Source: Dermanyssus gallinae (Eukaryota > Arthropoda > Arachnida > Mesostigmata > Dermanyssidae). From it: a DNA stretch of 64,000 nt. Made by a program: the position numbers and the translations under genes. Positions within the stretch are counted from its first letter, which is position 1. Each line of letters opens with the position of its first letter. The stretch lies in the NCBI GenBank assembly GCA_003439945.1, contig QVRM01001369.1:997501-1061500 (forward strand). Reading direction: 5' to 3'. Under the pieces are notes generated by a model. The model made no database searches, was not told where the DNA came from, and worked only from the letters and a program-made list of their open reading frames with translations. This document shows, in pieces, positions 1 through 10,299 of the stretch.

Positions 1-1947
1 TGTGGCCTCACGATCCGAAGGCTTGTGGCAAAGGTGGCTATCGCCATCAGTAAAACTTCTATAATGAAAGCTTTAGGACCGAGGCAAGTAGGGGTCTCTA
101 TAAAAGGAGGCGCGGAAGCAGCCGTTCGACTGTACGAGCATATATCGAAACAGACGGTCCTGTGCGGGTTCTAGTCAAGCTAGAATTTAGCAACGCTTTT
201 AACACAATACGACGCGACGTAATATTAGAAGAAGTAAAACTTCACGTACCAGAACTCCTGCCGCTAGTATGGCAAAGCTACAGGGATCCATCACTTCTAT
301 CCTGGTGTGACAAAGAACCACTTAAATCAATAAATGGAGTGCAACAAGGAGATCCACTGGGCCCCGCCTTGTTTAGCCTAGGAATCTCCAATTTAGTGGC
401 ACAAATGAGAAGCCCGCTAAACATCTGGTACCTGGATGATGGTACATTAGAAGGGCCGGCAGAAGTGGTGGCCGCTGACTTACTCAAAGTTTTGCAGTTT
501 GAGAGTGAAGGGGGGACAGTTCTTAATCTTTCCAAATGCGAAGTAATAACGGTTGGGGCGGACACTAAAGAACGAGACGAGACATTCAAAACAATTGCTG
601 CCGTTTTACCAGGCTGCAGGCGAGTTAACCCGGTCGAGTTAGAGGTTCTTGGGGCTCCGCTTAGTCCACAAAGTATTTTCAAGACCTTAGGAGATAAACG
701 CCGCGCGTTGCTACAGACGCGATCTCGTCTGTTGGCTATGCACTCACAAGCGGCACTATGCCTTTGGAGGTATAGTTTAGGTTCCCCTAAATTCAACTAC
801 ACACTACGCACTTCACCGACAAGCCAATGTCCCGACGCCCTGCAATCGTGTGACGACTCTACGAGGGACATATTGAGCGAAGTTCTCAACATTGACTTCA
901 CGGACAGTACGTGGCGAAGAGCAAGTCTCCCCATAAGAAAAGGTGGACTGGGTATTCGATCAGCAACCGAATTGGCCCCCATATGTTACGCAGCGTCATT
1001 AATAGAATTCGGCCAGCTGGCTGGGACGCTAGTTGACCCGAGTGCTCACCACCGGTTGTACATAGCTAAGCAGAAGGCAGAGTCACTAGTCAAACTGAGA
1101 TTGGATCCAGGCCCTTGGGAAAAACATACAACGCAAAGAGTGCTCGACAACTACAGATGCAAAGTCATAGCCCGTGAGATCATCGAAAGCCTTGAGTCTC
1201 CCACAGAGAAAGCGGTCTTCTTGGCCGCACGAGACACCTTCAGCGGCGGATTTTTCAGGGCTCTTCCGTCACCGCAGCTCGGCACCATGCTGGACAACAT
1301 CTCATTCCGCATGGTGTCGGCTCTAAGAATCGGCGGGCAAATATGCGAACCTCACATTTGTAAGGCCTGTGGAAAACCAGTGGAGAAGGATGGCCTCCAC
1401 CCATTGAGCTGCCCCTAGGCACACCGAACTAAAACTCAAAAAGCTCTCCGGAAAGCGGGAATACCTAGCATTCTGGGACCCAGACTAGGACTACATGACG
1501 ACAAAAGGCCTGACGGTGTGACCATTCCGCCGTGGGAAAAAGGCAAATGCCTGGTTTGGGATGCGACAGTATCCTGCACGGCCGCACCGTCTTATTTATG
1601 CCACAGCGCGACGGAGGCGGGATGGGTTGCCGAACATGCAGAAAAAGAAAAGTGGCGTAAATACACAAGGTTAGAGCATAGATTCAATTTCGTGCCGATT
1701 GCAATGGAAACATTGAGCCCGGTCAGCAGAAGTACAAGGAAATTTATAAAATACTTAGGTGATCGAATACGAGCAAACACCGGGGATATACGCGAAGACG
1801 AATTTCTGAGGCAGCTGCTTTTACTGGCAGTTTGCAGAGGAAATGCCGCGTCGATATTAGGTGCGATGGGCTGAGAATAGCTAGATGGTAACCATGAAAT
1901 AACGAGGATACACATTCACACCTCACAATTGTATTGTCCTAACACAA

Positions 1948-1948
<1 letters not shown>
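1..1948 (+). pseudogene. RLE-type LINE, copy 1 (reverse transcriptase plus restriction-like endonuclease), broken
   Basis: This is the 3' part of a non-LTR retrotransposon polyprotein; it runs off the left edge. Reading begins in frame 1 (about 16-155), then shifts near 155-165 into the frame used to 1874. The reverse transcriptase shows the motif-A sequence EFSNAFNT, then QQGDPLGP and the catalytic YLDD (near 429-440). Next come a CX2CX9HX3C zinc motif (about 1360-1413) and an RLE signature: PDG, then VWDATV (about 1510-1570). A TAG at 1416-1418 interrupts the frame just after the zinc motif; about nine codons present in copies 2 and 3 are missing there. The frame ends with TGA near 1872. 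Order RT, zinc motif, RLE is that of R2/R4/NeSL-type LINEs. The (TAA)n tail suggests a Dong/R4-like relation (inference). Confidence 0.85.

Positions 1949-1998
<50 letters not shown>
1949..1998 (+). repeat. (TAA)n tail of RLE LINE copy 1
   Basis: About 17 uninterrupted AAT/TAA units directly follow the 3' end of copy 1 and directly precede the 5' truncation point of copy 2. Dong of Bombyx is known to insert in TAA repeats, so this may be both the tail of one copy and the target of the next. Confidence 0.9.
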
Positions 1999-2660
1999 TC
2001 CTTCCGCATGGTGGCCGCCCTAAGCATAGGCGCTCCCATATGTGAGCCATACGAGTGCAGGGCATGTAGAAAAACAGTGGATAAGGACGGACTGCACCCT
2101 TTAAGCTGCTCTAAGAGCCCTGGAAGAGCTCTCAGACACGCGGAAATCAACGCAGTTTTAAAGAAGGCTCTTCGTAGAGCCGGCATACCAAGCATCCTAG
2201 AGCCCAGGTTGGGCTTCGAAGACGACAAAAGACCCGACGGCGTCACCATTCCGCCATGGTCTAAGGGCAAATGTCTAGTATGGGATGCCACGGTATCATG
2301 TACAGTGGCTCCGTCATACTTGATGCATAGCGCTACCCGGTCAGGGTGGGTTGCCGAACATGCTGAGATCGCAAAAAAGCGCAAATACTCTGACCTAGAG
2401 AAAAGATACCACTTCGTACCCGTCGCCATGGAAACGATGGGTCCAATCAGCAAAAACACAAGTATCTTCCTCAAAGACCTAGGTATCAAAATAAGTGCTA
2501 ACACGGGTGACCAGCGCGAGGGTGAGTTTCTACGTCAGCAACTCGCTCGCAGTGTGTAGGGGAAACGCCGCCGCTGTCATCGGCTCCATGGATTGAGAAG
2601 CGGGGGTGAGCCTAGGCGGGTACACGTTTAGATCCCACAATTGTAGGGAAACACCGAAAT
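1999..2660 (+). pseudogene. RLE LINE, copy 2, 5'-truncated to the endonuclease domain
   Basis: The copy begins a few bases before TTCCGCATGG, in the 3' third of the coding region, so no reverse transcriptase remains. The open frame 2008-2559 starts with ATG and encodes the zinc motif (ECRAC ... HPLSC) and the RLE core (KRPDGVTI ... LVWDATV). A 2-bp deletion (CT) near 2542, relative to copy 3, shifts the end of the frame and replaces the last conserved residues. A 3' UTR follows. It is closer to copy 3 than to copy 1, whose 3' UTR differs. Confidence 0.8.
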
Positions 2661-2724
2661 ATTAAATAAATAATAATAATAATACAAAAAAAAAAAAAAA
2701 TAATAATAATAATAATAATAATAA
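2661..2724 (+). repeat. (TAA)n tail of copy 2, split by a 15-A run
   Basis: The tail reads a few TAA units, then C, then about 15 A, then eight or so TAA units. It joins copy 2 to copy 3. The internal A run could mark slippage during target-primed synthesis. Confidence 0.85.
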
Positions 2725-3407
2725 CACCTCTTTCCGCATGGTGGCCGCTTTGAGAATAGGCGCTCCCATATGTGAGCCATACGAGTGTAAGGCGTGTGGA
2801 AAAACAGTGGATGAGGACGGACTGCACCCTTTGAGCTGCACTAAAAGCCCTGGTAGGGCTCCCAGACACGCGGAAATCAACGCGATCCTAAATAAGGCTC
2901 TTCGTAGAGCCGGCATACCAAGCACCCTGGAGCCCAGGTTGGGCCTCGAAGACGACAAAAGACCAGACGGCGTCACCATCCCGTCATGGTCCAACGGCAA
3001 ATGCCTGGTATGGGATGCCACGGTATCATGTACAGTGGCTCCGTCATACCTGATGCACAGCGCCATCAGGTCAGGGTGGGTTGCTGAACATGCCGAGATC
3101 GCAAAGAAACGCAAATACTCTGAATTGGGGAGGAGATATCACTTCGTACCCGTCGCCATGGAAACGATGGGCCCGATCAGCAAGAGCACAAGTATCCTCC
3201 TCAAAGACCTAGGTGTCAAAATTAGTGCTAACACGGGTGACCAGCGCGAGGGCGAGTTTCTGCGTCAGCAACTCTCGCTCGCAGTGTGTAGGGCAAACGC
3301 CGCCGCTATCATCGGCTCTATGGATTGAGAAGGGGGGGGGGGGGGGGGTGAGCCTACGCGGGTACACGTTTGGGTCCCACAATTGTAGGGAAATACTGAA
3401 AAATTGA
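2725..3407 (+). mobile_element. RLE LINE, copy 3, 5'-truncated, with an intact stand-alone endonuclease frame
   Basis: Same 5' truncation point as copy 2, to within a few bases. Frame 2738-3328 (196 aa) starts with ATG in good initiation context and is unbroken. Residues about 17-34 hold the CX2CX9HX3C zinc motif, and about 74-95 the RLE core KRPDG ... LVWDATV. The frame continues through a conserved KYSELGRRYHFVPVAMET block to its stop. A 17-G run lies at 3332-3348, just after the stop. The protein lacks a reverse transcriptase, so it cannot move by itself. It could still make a solitary RLE, but there is no evidence that it is expressed. Confidence 0.8.
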
Positions 3408-3410
3408 ATA

Positions 3411-3444
<34 letters not shown>
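3408..3444 (+). repeat. (TAA)n tail of copy 3
   Basis: AATAAATAATAAT repeats end the third copy and close the tandem array. Confidence 0.85.
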
Positions 3445-3659
3445 TATATCAGAGGATACGCCAATATTGCTTAGTTTGCTTAATCGAGACAAAATGTGTT
3501 TGGCAATTATGGCTTATTATGGTTTTTATGTGATTTTGGTACGTCAGTGAAGGGTTAAGAGCCACATTCAAGTATTTATATTCAAGTGCTTGTTGTAAAT
3601 TAGTATTATCGTATTTAATTGCTCATCTTTTCCATGGGCTAAAAATGATCATTTCTGTT

Positions 3660-4370
3660 TTTTTTTTTAACACAGCCTAAATTGGTATTACATTTATTAC
3701 GGAAGCCAAATTGCATCGGACTAATAAAGTGCGTATTGTAAAGATATAGACGAATCTGATTATTGATAACTGACTCAAACAATTTCGTTAGAAATGGACA
3801 AATGATGCGTTTCTTGCATCATTTTTATCTCCCTGTTTAAATATTGGTGTAATAACTGCATATTTCAACTCTGCCGGACATACTCCTTGTGTAAGACATT
3901 GGTTGAAGATAGCTGTCAAAATATTTGATATGTAGGTTATGTATTGCCTAATAAACTTGCCGGGGATATGCGCTTGACACGGGGTATTTTTACTAAATGG
4001 AAAATTTTCAGCGGCAACATCTTGGTCATGTGGATTCAATTGATCAATTTTATAATTGTATTCAGTTCTATTTGCGCCATATTTATTGTATACTGCTTTA
4101 GAAGCCATTGGTGCAAAATGTATGTTGAGTACTTCGGCTATCTTAGCAGGACCAGTTGCAGATGTGTTGTTGTGGTTAGTCGACGTATTTATAGTTTTTT
4201 TCTGTATATTTCTGCCACAAAGCATGTTCTTAACTTTCCATCTCTCTCGGAATGTAGAGATGTTAAATTTGTTCGCATATAATTATCTTTGTTTTCGAGT
4301 GCAGGTTTTCTTATATATTTTCGAAAGCTCTTTTAGCCTCAGCTCTATTAGATATTTACGATTATACTTT
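3660..4370 (-). pseudogene. LINE fragment: endonuclease-RT linker and start of reverse transcriptase
   Basis: Minus-strand translation gives a linker (about 4350-4100) with GPAKIAEVLNIHF, then the RT start (IPGKFIRQYITYISNILTAI, PAELKYAVITPIFKQGDKND). After a stop near 3788 the similarity resumes in another frame (KLFESVINNQI ... QFGFRNK, to about 3670). This order is that of CR1/L2/Jockey-group LINEs. Stops and a frameshift make it a dead fragment. It abuts the gag fragment of the LTR element upstream. Confidence 0.7.
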
Positions 4371-4382
4371 TTACCTTGTTAG

Positions 4383-4719
4383 CCTTATTACCATATTGCG
4401 TCGCGCCAACGCCGTTAGTTCAACTCGCCGTAGTTCAACTAATGACGCCACTGCGTCGGCCAGCGTGCGAGCCAATTGCTCGGCTAGAACCTCTTTGCTA
4501 AGATCTACCGGCAACGCGCATATTCTCCCATCTAGCTCTGCTAGCTCTTTGTCTACACGTTTAATCCTTAATAGTCATGTAGCCACTCGCCGGTCGTTTG
4601 CCACAGACCTCGACGGCGGTCTTTGTTAATCGAGACAAATTTGCAGCACGACACTGCGTAAAGTAGAAACACCGGCGCGTAAAGTTTTTCTATTTAGGGT
4701 GCTCTATCAAATCTGCCAT
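4383..4719 (-). pseudogene. LTR-retrotransposon gag, N-terminal fragment
   Basis: Downstream (minus sense) of the primer-binding site, an ATG at 4717-4719 opens a gag-like frame (MADLIEHPK) that meets a TAG after nine codons. In a neighbouring frame about 4563-4385 is open and encodes a Leu/Ala/Arg/Glu-rich segment (VDKELAELDGRICALP ...) likely to form a coiled coil, typical of gag N-termini. The element is cut off where the LINE fragment begins near 4375. No protease or polymerase is seen. Assignment as gag rests on position after the PBS plus composition. Confidence 0.45.
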
Positions 4720-4767
4720 AATGGCTTATTTTTTTTGCAATTAGTATATCTAATAACTACTGTACTA

Positions 4768-4789
4768 CCCTGCCCTACGTTGGGCGCCA
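4768..4789 (-). promoter_or_regulatory. tRNA-Lys-type primer-binding site
   Basis: On the minus strand the sequence begins TGGCGCCCAACGT and continues AGGGC. It is a near match to the primer-binding site complementary to the 3' end of tRNA-Lys used by several retroelements (one A where the usual sequence has G). It would prime minus-strand DNA synthesis and places the LTR at higher coordinates. Confidence 0.7.
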
Positions 4790-4792
4790 AAA

Positions 4793-5320
4793 ATGCTAAA
4801 GACTAATGCGGAACGCAAACCAATTGATATTAAGAATAATATGGCACACAGCTTTCGTATGTATTCTCAATACTGGTTTTGTTTGCGTGGATAGGGCTCA
4901 CATGTTCTCTCAATACAGACAACTGAATTTGTTTACATCAATATATATATATATATATATATCTATATATGAAACACATAACAATTTGAGTGATGCCGTA
5001 CTGAATATCTCTAACGTGCATACCTAACCTGCTCTACTCAAACCGATCAATGACGGAGAGCATATAAGCATCATCGTGTGCAGCACCCGGGCGCCGTCGG
5101 GCAGGTGGATCGACTCGAAGAGAGACGAAAGAGAAAGAGTATTCTAACATGGCAGCGACCGCTTATATAACACCTTCTACTGATCCGCTCCCCACACGGC
5201 ACACCTCGCAACTTCAATAGCGCCAACTTACAATGTGTACTCTCTGCACCTCTCATTATCGTCCGCTTGTATCTTACGTACGCAGACCTGACTTCCGGTG
5301 TCGCCATTGTTTGCTCCAAG
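4793..5320 (-). mobile_element. Probable 5' LTR of an LTR retrotransposon
   Basis: It lies immediately 5' (minus sense) of the primer-binding site. A TATATAAGC promoter-like box is at about 5161-5171 on the minus strand. A (TA)n tract sits inside at about 4942-4970. The inner end is close to GCATTTT before the PBS. The outer end cannot be fixed because no second LTR is in the window; 5320 is a guess. Confidence 0.45.
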
Positions 5321-5627
5321 TGTACGAAGTGCTTTAACTATCTGTGCCGAAGGAAGGTTTTGCGTCGTGTGTGTAGGTTCGGAACTTTTTCAAGTGATGC
5401 CAGCAGCACGCTGTGTGACATACGCATGTAGCGAGCGCATCCGATTCAAAAGATATTTGACAAGGAATGGTAAATAAACCTCATATATAAAGCCGTCTGC
5501 AATTGTTGAGAGCTACCAAATCTCGAGCACCAAGTCTGTGCCAGACAACGCAAATGCCATAGGCCGTCGTTGGTACGACACTGAGTCCGAATAAATTGAC
5601 GCCAACTAACCCTAACAGCGTCTGAGG

Positions 5628-5832
5628 TTGTTTGATCGTATTAGCAGCTACCATCGCTTCCCGAATTTAAGCCGCCTCGTTCTAGATAATCGCTACGGTT
5701 TCAGTGAAGAAGGCGCCACATCCTTGAAAGCATGTCGTAGCTTGTCAGCGGAAATTGACACGAACTTTGAAGAGATTACGGAAACAGATCTCCGTGGGCT
5801 GCAAGCAGGAGCAGCTGACCTCTTCGTACACT
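5628..5832 (+). pseudogene. Possible LINE RT fragment
   Basis: The plus frame reads NLSRLVLDNRYGFSEEGATS followed by LKACRSLSAEI, resembling the RT motif-2 region (xNRYGFRxGxST) of R1-like LINEs. It is short and immediately precedes the inverted LINE-A segment. Weak evidence. Confidence 0.3.
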
Positions 5833-5837
5833 ATCAC

Positions 5838-6312
5838 CCTGCACAACTTCTTCTACCGTAAACGGCGAATTAATGTAGTGCTGCTCCAGGGTGAGCGATT
5901 GCTCAATAACTGGGTTAGGCGCAGGGGCATTTGCATCGAGCAGAAGGGCAGTAAAGTGCTGCCGCAACTGCTCCTTTGTGATGCTGTGCATGCTTTTGCT
6001 CAGCTGGCGAATAATGTAGGTATGGAGTTCGCGCTCTGCTCTCTCAAGAAAACGAAACGGTCCTCCTCATTATACCGGGGCCTATTCTTCACAAGCAGTT
6101 TCTTGTAGGTTGCTCCATCTAGGTTGACAATAGAGCGCCCTACGGTCAGCAACTGCCTGGGATCGGGGTGTAGAGCCCGTGCTCGGCGCACGAGCCCCAA
6201 GACTTCCCGACGTTTTAAGTAGCAGGCCTGTGTAAACCAGGACCTCGCCCGTCTTTGTCTGTACTTCTTCTTTACTACAGCCGTCTTTCCAGTTGCCTCC
6301 GAAGCGTGGTTG
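5838..6312 (-). pseudogene. LINE-A copy A1, inverted 5' segment (endonuclease-RT linker)
   Basis: The minus strand encodes the linker: KKKYRQRRARSWFTQACYLK near 6290-6215, then RREVLGLVRRARALHPDP, a frameshift near 6000, then ITKEQLRQHFTALLL and PFTVEEVVQ, ending near 5840. This is the part just upstream of the RT in the element. Here it lies inverted, directly before the plus-strand RT part. Several frameshifts are present. Confidence 0.7.
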
Positions 6313-7985
6313 CGTTGCTCAAGTCTTGCGCGGGTTACCCAAGAAAAAGAGTAGTGGTCCTGATGGGATCTATTACGAACATTAGATTGAGTCGTCCGAT
6401 GTTTTAGCAGGGGAGCTAAGTAAGCTGTTTATTCAGATACTCAGCAGGGGACACATAGCCCAGGTTTGACACGAGGCCAGGCTTACTCTGCTATTCAAGG
6501 GCAAAAACGGTGACAGCGTAGACGATCTAAATCTCTACCGGGCTAAGTTCATTATTTCGAGGGCGCTTCCAACTATGTTGACTGTACCGGGGGGTCACTT
6601 GTACGCCGTCTTTATTGATTGTGTCAAGGCCTTCGACAAAGGCTCCCCGTCACCTACTAGTCGATGAATTGCGACATTCTGGGGTGGGTGGTTCTTTTCT
6701 ACGAGTGCTATCCAGCTTCTTTGCTGAAGACCGCCTTGAAGTAAACGTAAGGGACGAGGACACCTTGCAGCTAAGTCAAAATCCCAGGTCCCCTCAAGGG
6801 GCCCGGTGGCGCGGTGGATTAAGTCTGCGCCTCGCGACCGGAGGAGACACATAGGTGCGCGGGTTCGAACCCCACCGTTGCATATTTGTATTTATGGGGG
6901 TCCGTCTATGAAGCAATGCAAAAAGCAGTCCCATGGACGTTAAATCTTGGCTGAGAGTCAGCCCCGAAAGGATTTTTTTTTAGGTCCCCTCAAGGAGACC
7001 CTCTCAGTTGCTCGGCATTCTTTTTGCTTATCGCAGACCTAGCTCGCCATGTGCGGGAGGAGTTTAGAAACGCCGTCGTCATGTACGCAGATGACATAGT
7101 AGTGGCCCACCGGGACCGCGGTGCCATTCGTCGAATTGTCGGCGACGTAGAAAGTTGCCTTCACCATAAGAGCTTGCAAATAAATTTGCGGAAGATAAAA
7201 GCCATAAAGTTTCGCCGTGGGGGTCGATTGGCTGCCGTAGACATAATACCCTATTGTGGCCAACCGCTGAAGTTTGTCAACTCCTTCCCATATTTGGGTC
7301 TGAGACTACGCTATACGGGAACGACCTTTACCTAGCGAATCGGCGACAGGTGTCGGGCAGCTATTTTTTCTATTCACACAGAGGTGAGAGACCCTGGACG
7401 ACTGTTATTGAGTGTGGCCTTGCGTCTTTTTGAGCTTAAGATTGTGCCAATGTTGAGCTACAGCCTTGGCGGGGTGTGGGACCATCTTTCAGCGGCAAAT
7501 TTCACGCAACTAAAAAGATGTTTCACAATATATATGAAGCGGGTTCTTTGCTTACCGCGGATGGCAAGAAGGCGCTTCGTCTATCTGCTAGCGGGTTGCG
7601 GGCCGACAGTGGAAAAAATCAGAGTCAGGTTTAGAAAAGTGACCGAGGCCTCGGCAGAGGTAGCGCAGTTGGATATGTACCTCGCCAGGGAGCTTTGGCA
7701 TTGAATGGCATGCACTAGCGGGCACGAGTACACAAGGTACATTGTGCATGGCTATCATCACTTGGTATTTTCGACCCAAAGATTTCACTAAGTTAGCGAT
7801 CAATTGCGTTGCCAGTTCTGCTCGCAGATATGCGCTAAATACCATGTAGCGAGCTGCCAAACGCATCGGCGGTCTTTGCACTTTATCGCCCGGTGGGAGT
7901 CTCGCTAAAGTGTTCTATTTTTATATTGTAATTAGGTGACATCTTGAAATACAATGTTATTGCGAAATAAACTATGTGTGTGTAC
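6313..7985 (+). pseudogene. LINE-A copy A1, RT to 3' end, split by a SINE
   Basis: Plus-strand RT debris starts with LPKKKSSGPDGIYYEH (about 6340-6392), then AVFIDCVKAFDKAPRHLL (6605-6662), the SPQGDPLS motif split by SINE-1, MYADDIVV (7081-7104), and the C-terminal LRLFELKIVPML ... LKRCFTIYMKRVL block (about 7420-7560). In another frame follow RYIVHGYHH (about 7734-7760) and a zinc-binding C-terminus CX2CX3CX3HX4C at 7810-7857. Stops at 6393 and 7334 and several frameshifts kill it. The 3' UTR ends near 7985 after AATAAA. Confidence 0.8.
6800..6981 (+). mobile_element. tRNA-derived SINE, copy 1, with 14-bp target duplication
   Basis: Starts GGCCCGGTGGCGCGGTGG. It has a pol III A-box-like segment (TGGCGCGGTGGATTAAG) and a B box (GGTTCGAACCC, about 6862-6872). 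A unique part follows, ending GTCAGCCCCGAAAGG and nine T. The 14-bp AGGTCCCCTCAAGG flanks it perfectly at 6786-6799 and 6982-6995, proving insertion into LINE-A. The 3' end is a T run, not poly(A). Confidence 0.9.
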
Positions 7986-10280
7986 ACTATCACTCTGAAT
8001 ACTGTTTCTGAACATCCTAGCTAGCTCGTCGCCTGAGGTAGCCGTAAATCTGAGCTAGTGTGGAGGTATCACTAACCCCACTTTTCCTTTTGTCCGGAAA
8101 TACACTGTTAAAACCACACATCGATAATAGGGGGCCTTGCCGCCACGCGGATATTATAATGGCGGTTAATACCCTCATAAGTACAATGCACCATAGAGAA
8201 AGTATCAAGACATATATGTAACATCGTGTAGCATTTGTTCGGAAAGTATGTTACCCTTGTTGCGCGCAATTGTAGAAGCAGTGATTTGCAGATCCCTTCT
8301 CTATAGCCCCAACTTGTCGAAAAGACGGCACCAGCTCGTGCATGACCTAGCTAAGCATCGGCGAACCTCGACACACCACACGAGTTTTAGGACCGTTCTC
8401 AATGCGAACTGAACATATCGCACCCAGAGCTCAACTCGACCTTTTCGCGCGGTAGCAGTAGTAGGCATAGTAGTCAGCGCTATTCTAATGTTAATACATT
8501 AGGGCCCTTTGAGACGTACATACGTTTTCTATGGTCATGGGCACAAGGGGTGGAGGTTCCCTTCCTTGTGGAGGGTGTCTTTCTATTCATCGAATTGCTG
8601 TACTTCCCTAGAACGCAAGTTTGAGAGAAGATTTAGGCACAGAGCGGGATACCATCGTCCCCCCACCGACCCGTCTTCCGGTTCTCTTCGCGAACCACTT
8701 TTCGCGTATATATGTGCGGCTACAATATGACATTGGGCGGCCCAAGCAGAATAAACCGATGCTTTTCCTGATACCGCAGTAGGGGTCTTCCTCTTGTAAG
8801 TTTGCTGTGTAAATACAACTACTGTTGGAGCTATCACTACTGCTTCTACTACGTTATTTACTCTGCTGCTGCTGTTGTTACTGTTTTTTTTTCAAGGGGC
8901 AACCGATTGCTATAGGGCAGCGTCTACTAAAGCGGTTTCACTGAAGAAGTGTATGTAGCAGCACTCTCAGCCGCTGAGGCAACCAGGAGATAAGACAAAG
9001 TTGTCTACCGCAGCTTTTGGGCAATGATAAGCTTAAAAGCGAGATGCGTTTACTTCTGGGAAAACTTTTAGCCGCACTGGTGCGTGTCGCAAGGCGGCCT
9101 GGCTGCATGCCCGCTAGCGTCTGGCCTACTACGCACACGCAGACATAAAGGGGTCATCGTTTATTTAATCTATGAGTGCTTACATCTAGATATGAACAAG
9201 CAAGCGACGGTGGCCTACGTGTATTGCCATCACGATAGTATTGTACTGTAGGGGTTTTGTCGGTAAAGATGTCTGATAATCTTCTACGCTCTTGCTATGC
9301 AGCATCTCTATTATATAACAAATGGCGAGCACTATACGCTTCCTAAGCATTACTAATAGTCAGCTACGTACTACTTATTAATAAAAGTCTACATCAAAAT
9401 ACTTTCTAATTTACTCTAGTGATTTAAAAGAAGGAATCTCGTTGTTGCTTATGTTTCAGATAACCTCGCTTCAATTTTCGCAATCGTTGTTGCTTATGTT
9501 TCAGAAAACCTTGCTTCAATTCTCGCAAGACAGCGGAAAGTCCAGGGATCTCTGATAAGTTCCATTTGCCGACCAAGGTAAGCCTATATGCAATATATTA
9601 AATTTTATGTTTGATGGATTTGAATTCGACTTAGCTGAATGCCTTTAGATATTTTACACAATCGGGGTGGGGTCAGACTACTTATGGCTTCATTTTTCCC
9701 TGGATGCGTGAGAGAGGCGAATAGTTAAAAATTATCGTCGCTTCTTTTCAGTGGGCCAGAGACTCCTGCATTGACTTGCACGAGCTGGCTAGGACCGCTC
9801 GCTGGAAGTTCCCCGTAACCCGTAGGGACCTGAATGATGTGGGAAGTCCTCATCCGGGCCAATTCAGCCGGTTGTTGAAGCTTGGTATACATCTGCAGAG
9901 AGTGATGTCTGGAGCAGATATTGCTAGATAGGGCATCGTCACATAAAATTGGTGGTCGCTAAGAAATTCCCAGTGGCCTCCTTGTTAGAGGGCACAACCT
10001 TATTAAGAGACAGCCAGTCTCGTAAAATTAATTGTTGACGTTCACCCTCAGTCTCGCATCATTGCGCTGATAATTTCCGCCGGCCCTGAATGGGGTGATA
10101 TGCAACAAGGCCGTTCGCAGAGTCTCGACGTACCCCCGGCTTTTGGAGAAAGAAGTGGGTGACTTTAGATGTTAGTGATCCTACACCAAAAACTGATTGA
10201 CGCCACTTCTGTCTGTGCAAAATGTATTTTCCTTAACTTCCAAAGCAAAAGCGGGTCTCTGTTGCGAGCAGTAGTAATTC
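7986..10280. other. No gene recognised
   Basis: Short frames only. A 45-bp tandem duplication lies at 9440-9529. At 9753-9930 a frame opens right after a pyrimidine tract and AG (TTCTTTTCAG|TGGGCC), resembling an exon start, but the protein is not recognised. Confidence 0.6.
9440..9529. repeat. 45-bp tandem duplication
   Basis: Two units starting CGTTGTTGCTTATGTTTCAG at 9440 and 9485; they differ at a few positions. Confidence 0.85.
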
Positions 10281-10299
10281 AAATCACTCTCTGAACAGC

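Noticed and set aside
278..796. 172-codon minus-strand frame
   Set aside because: Shadow of the RLE LINE reverse transcriptase on the plus strand.
9753..9930. Possible exon after a TTCTTTTCAG acceptor-like site
   Set aside because: No donor, no neighbouring exon and no recognised protein; could be chance.
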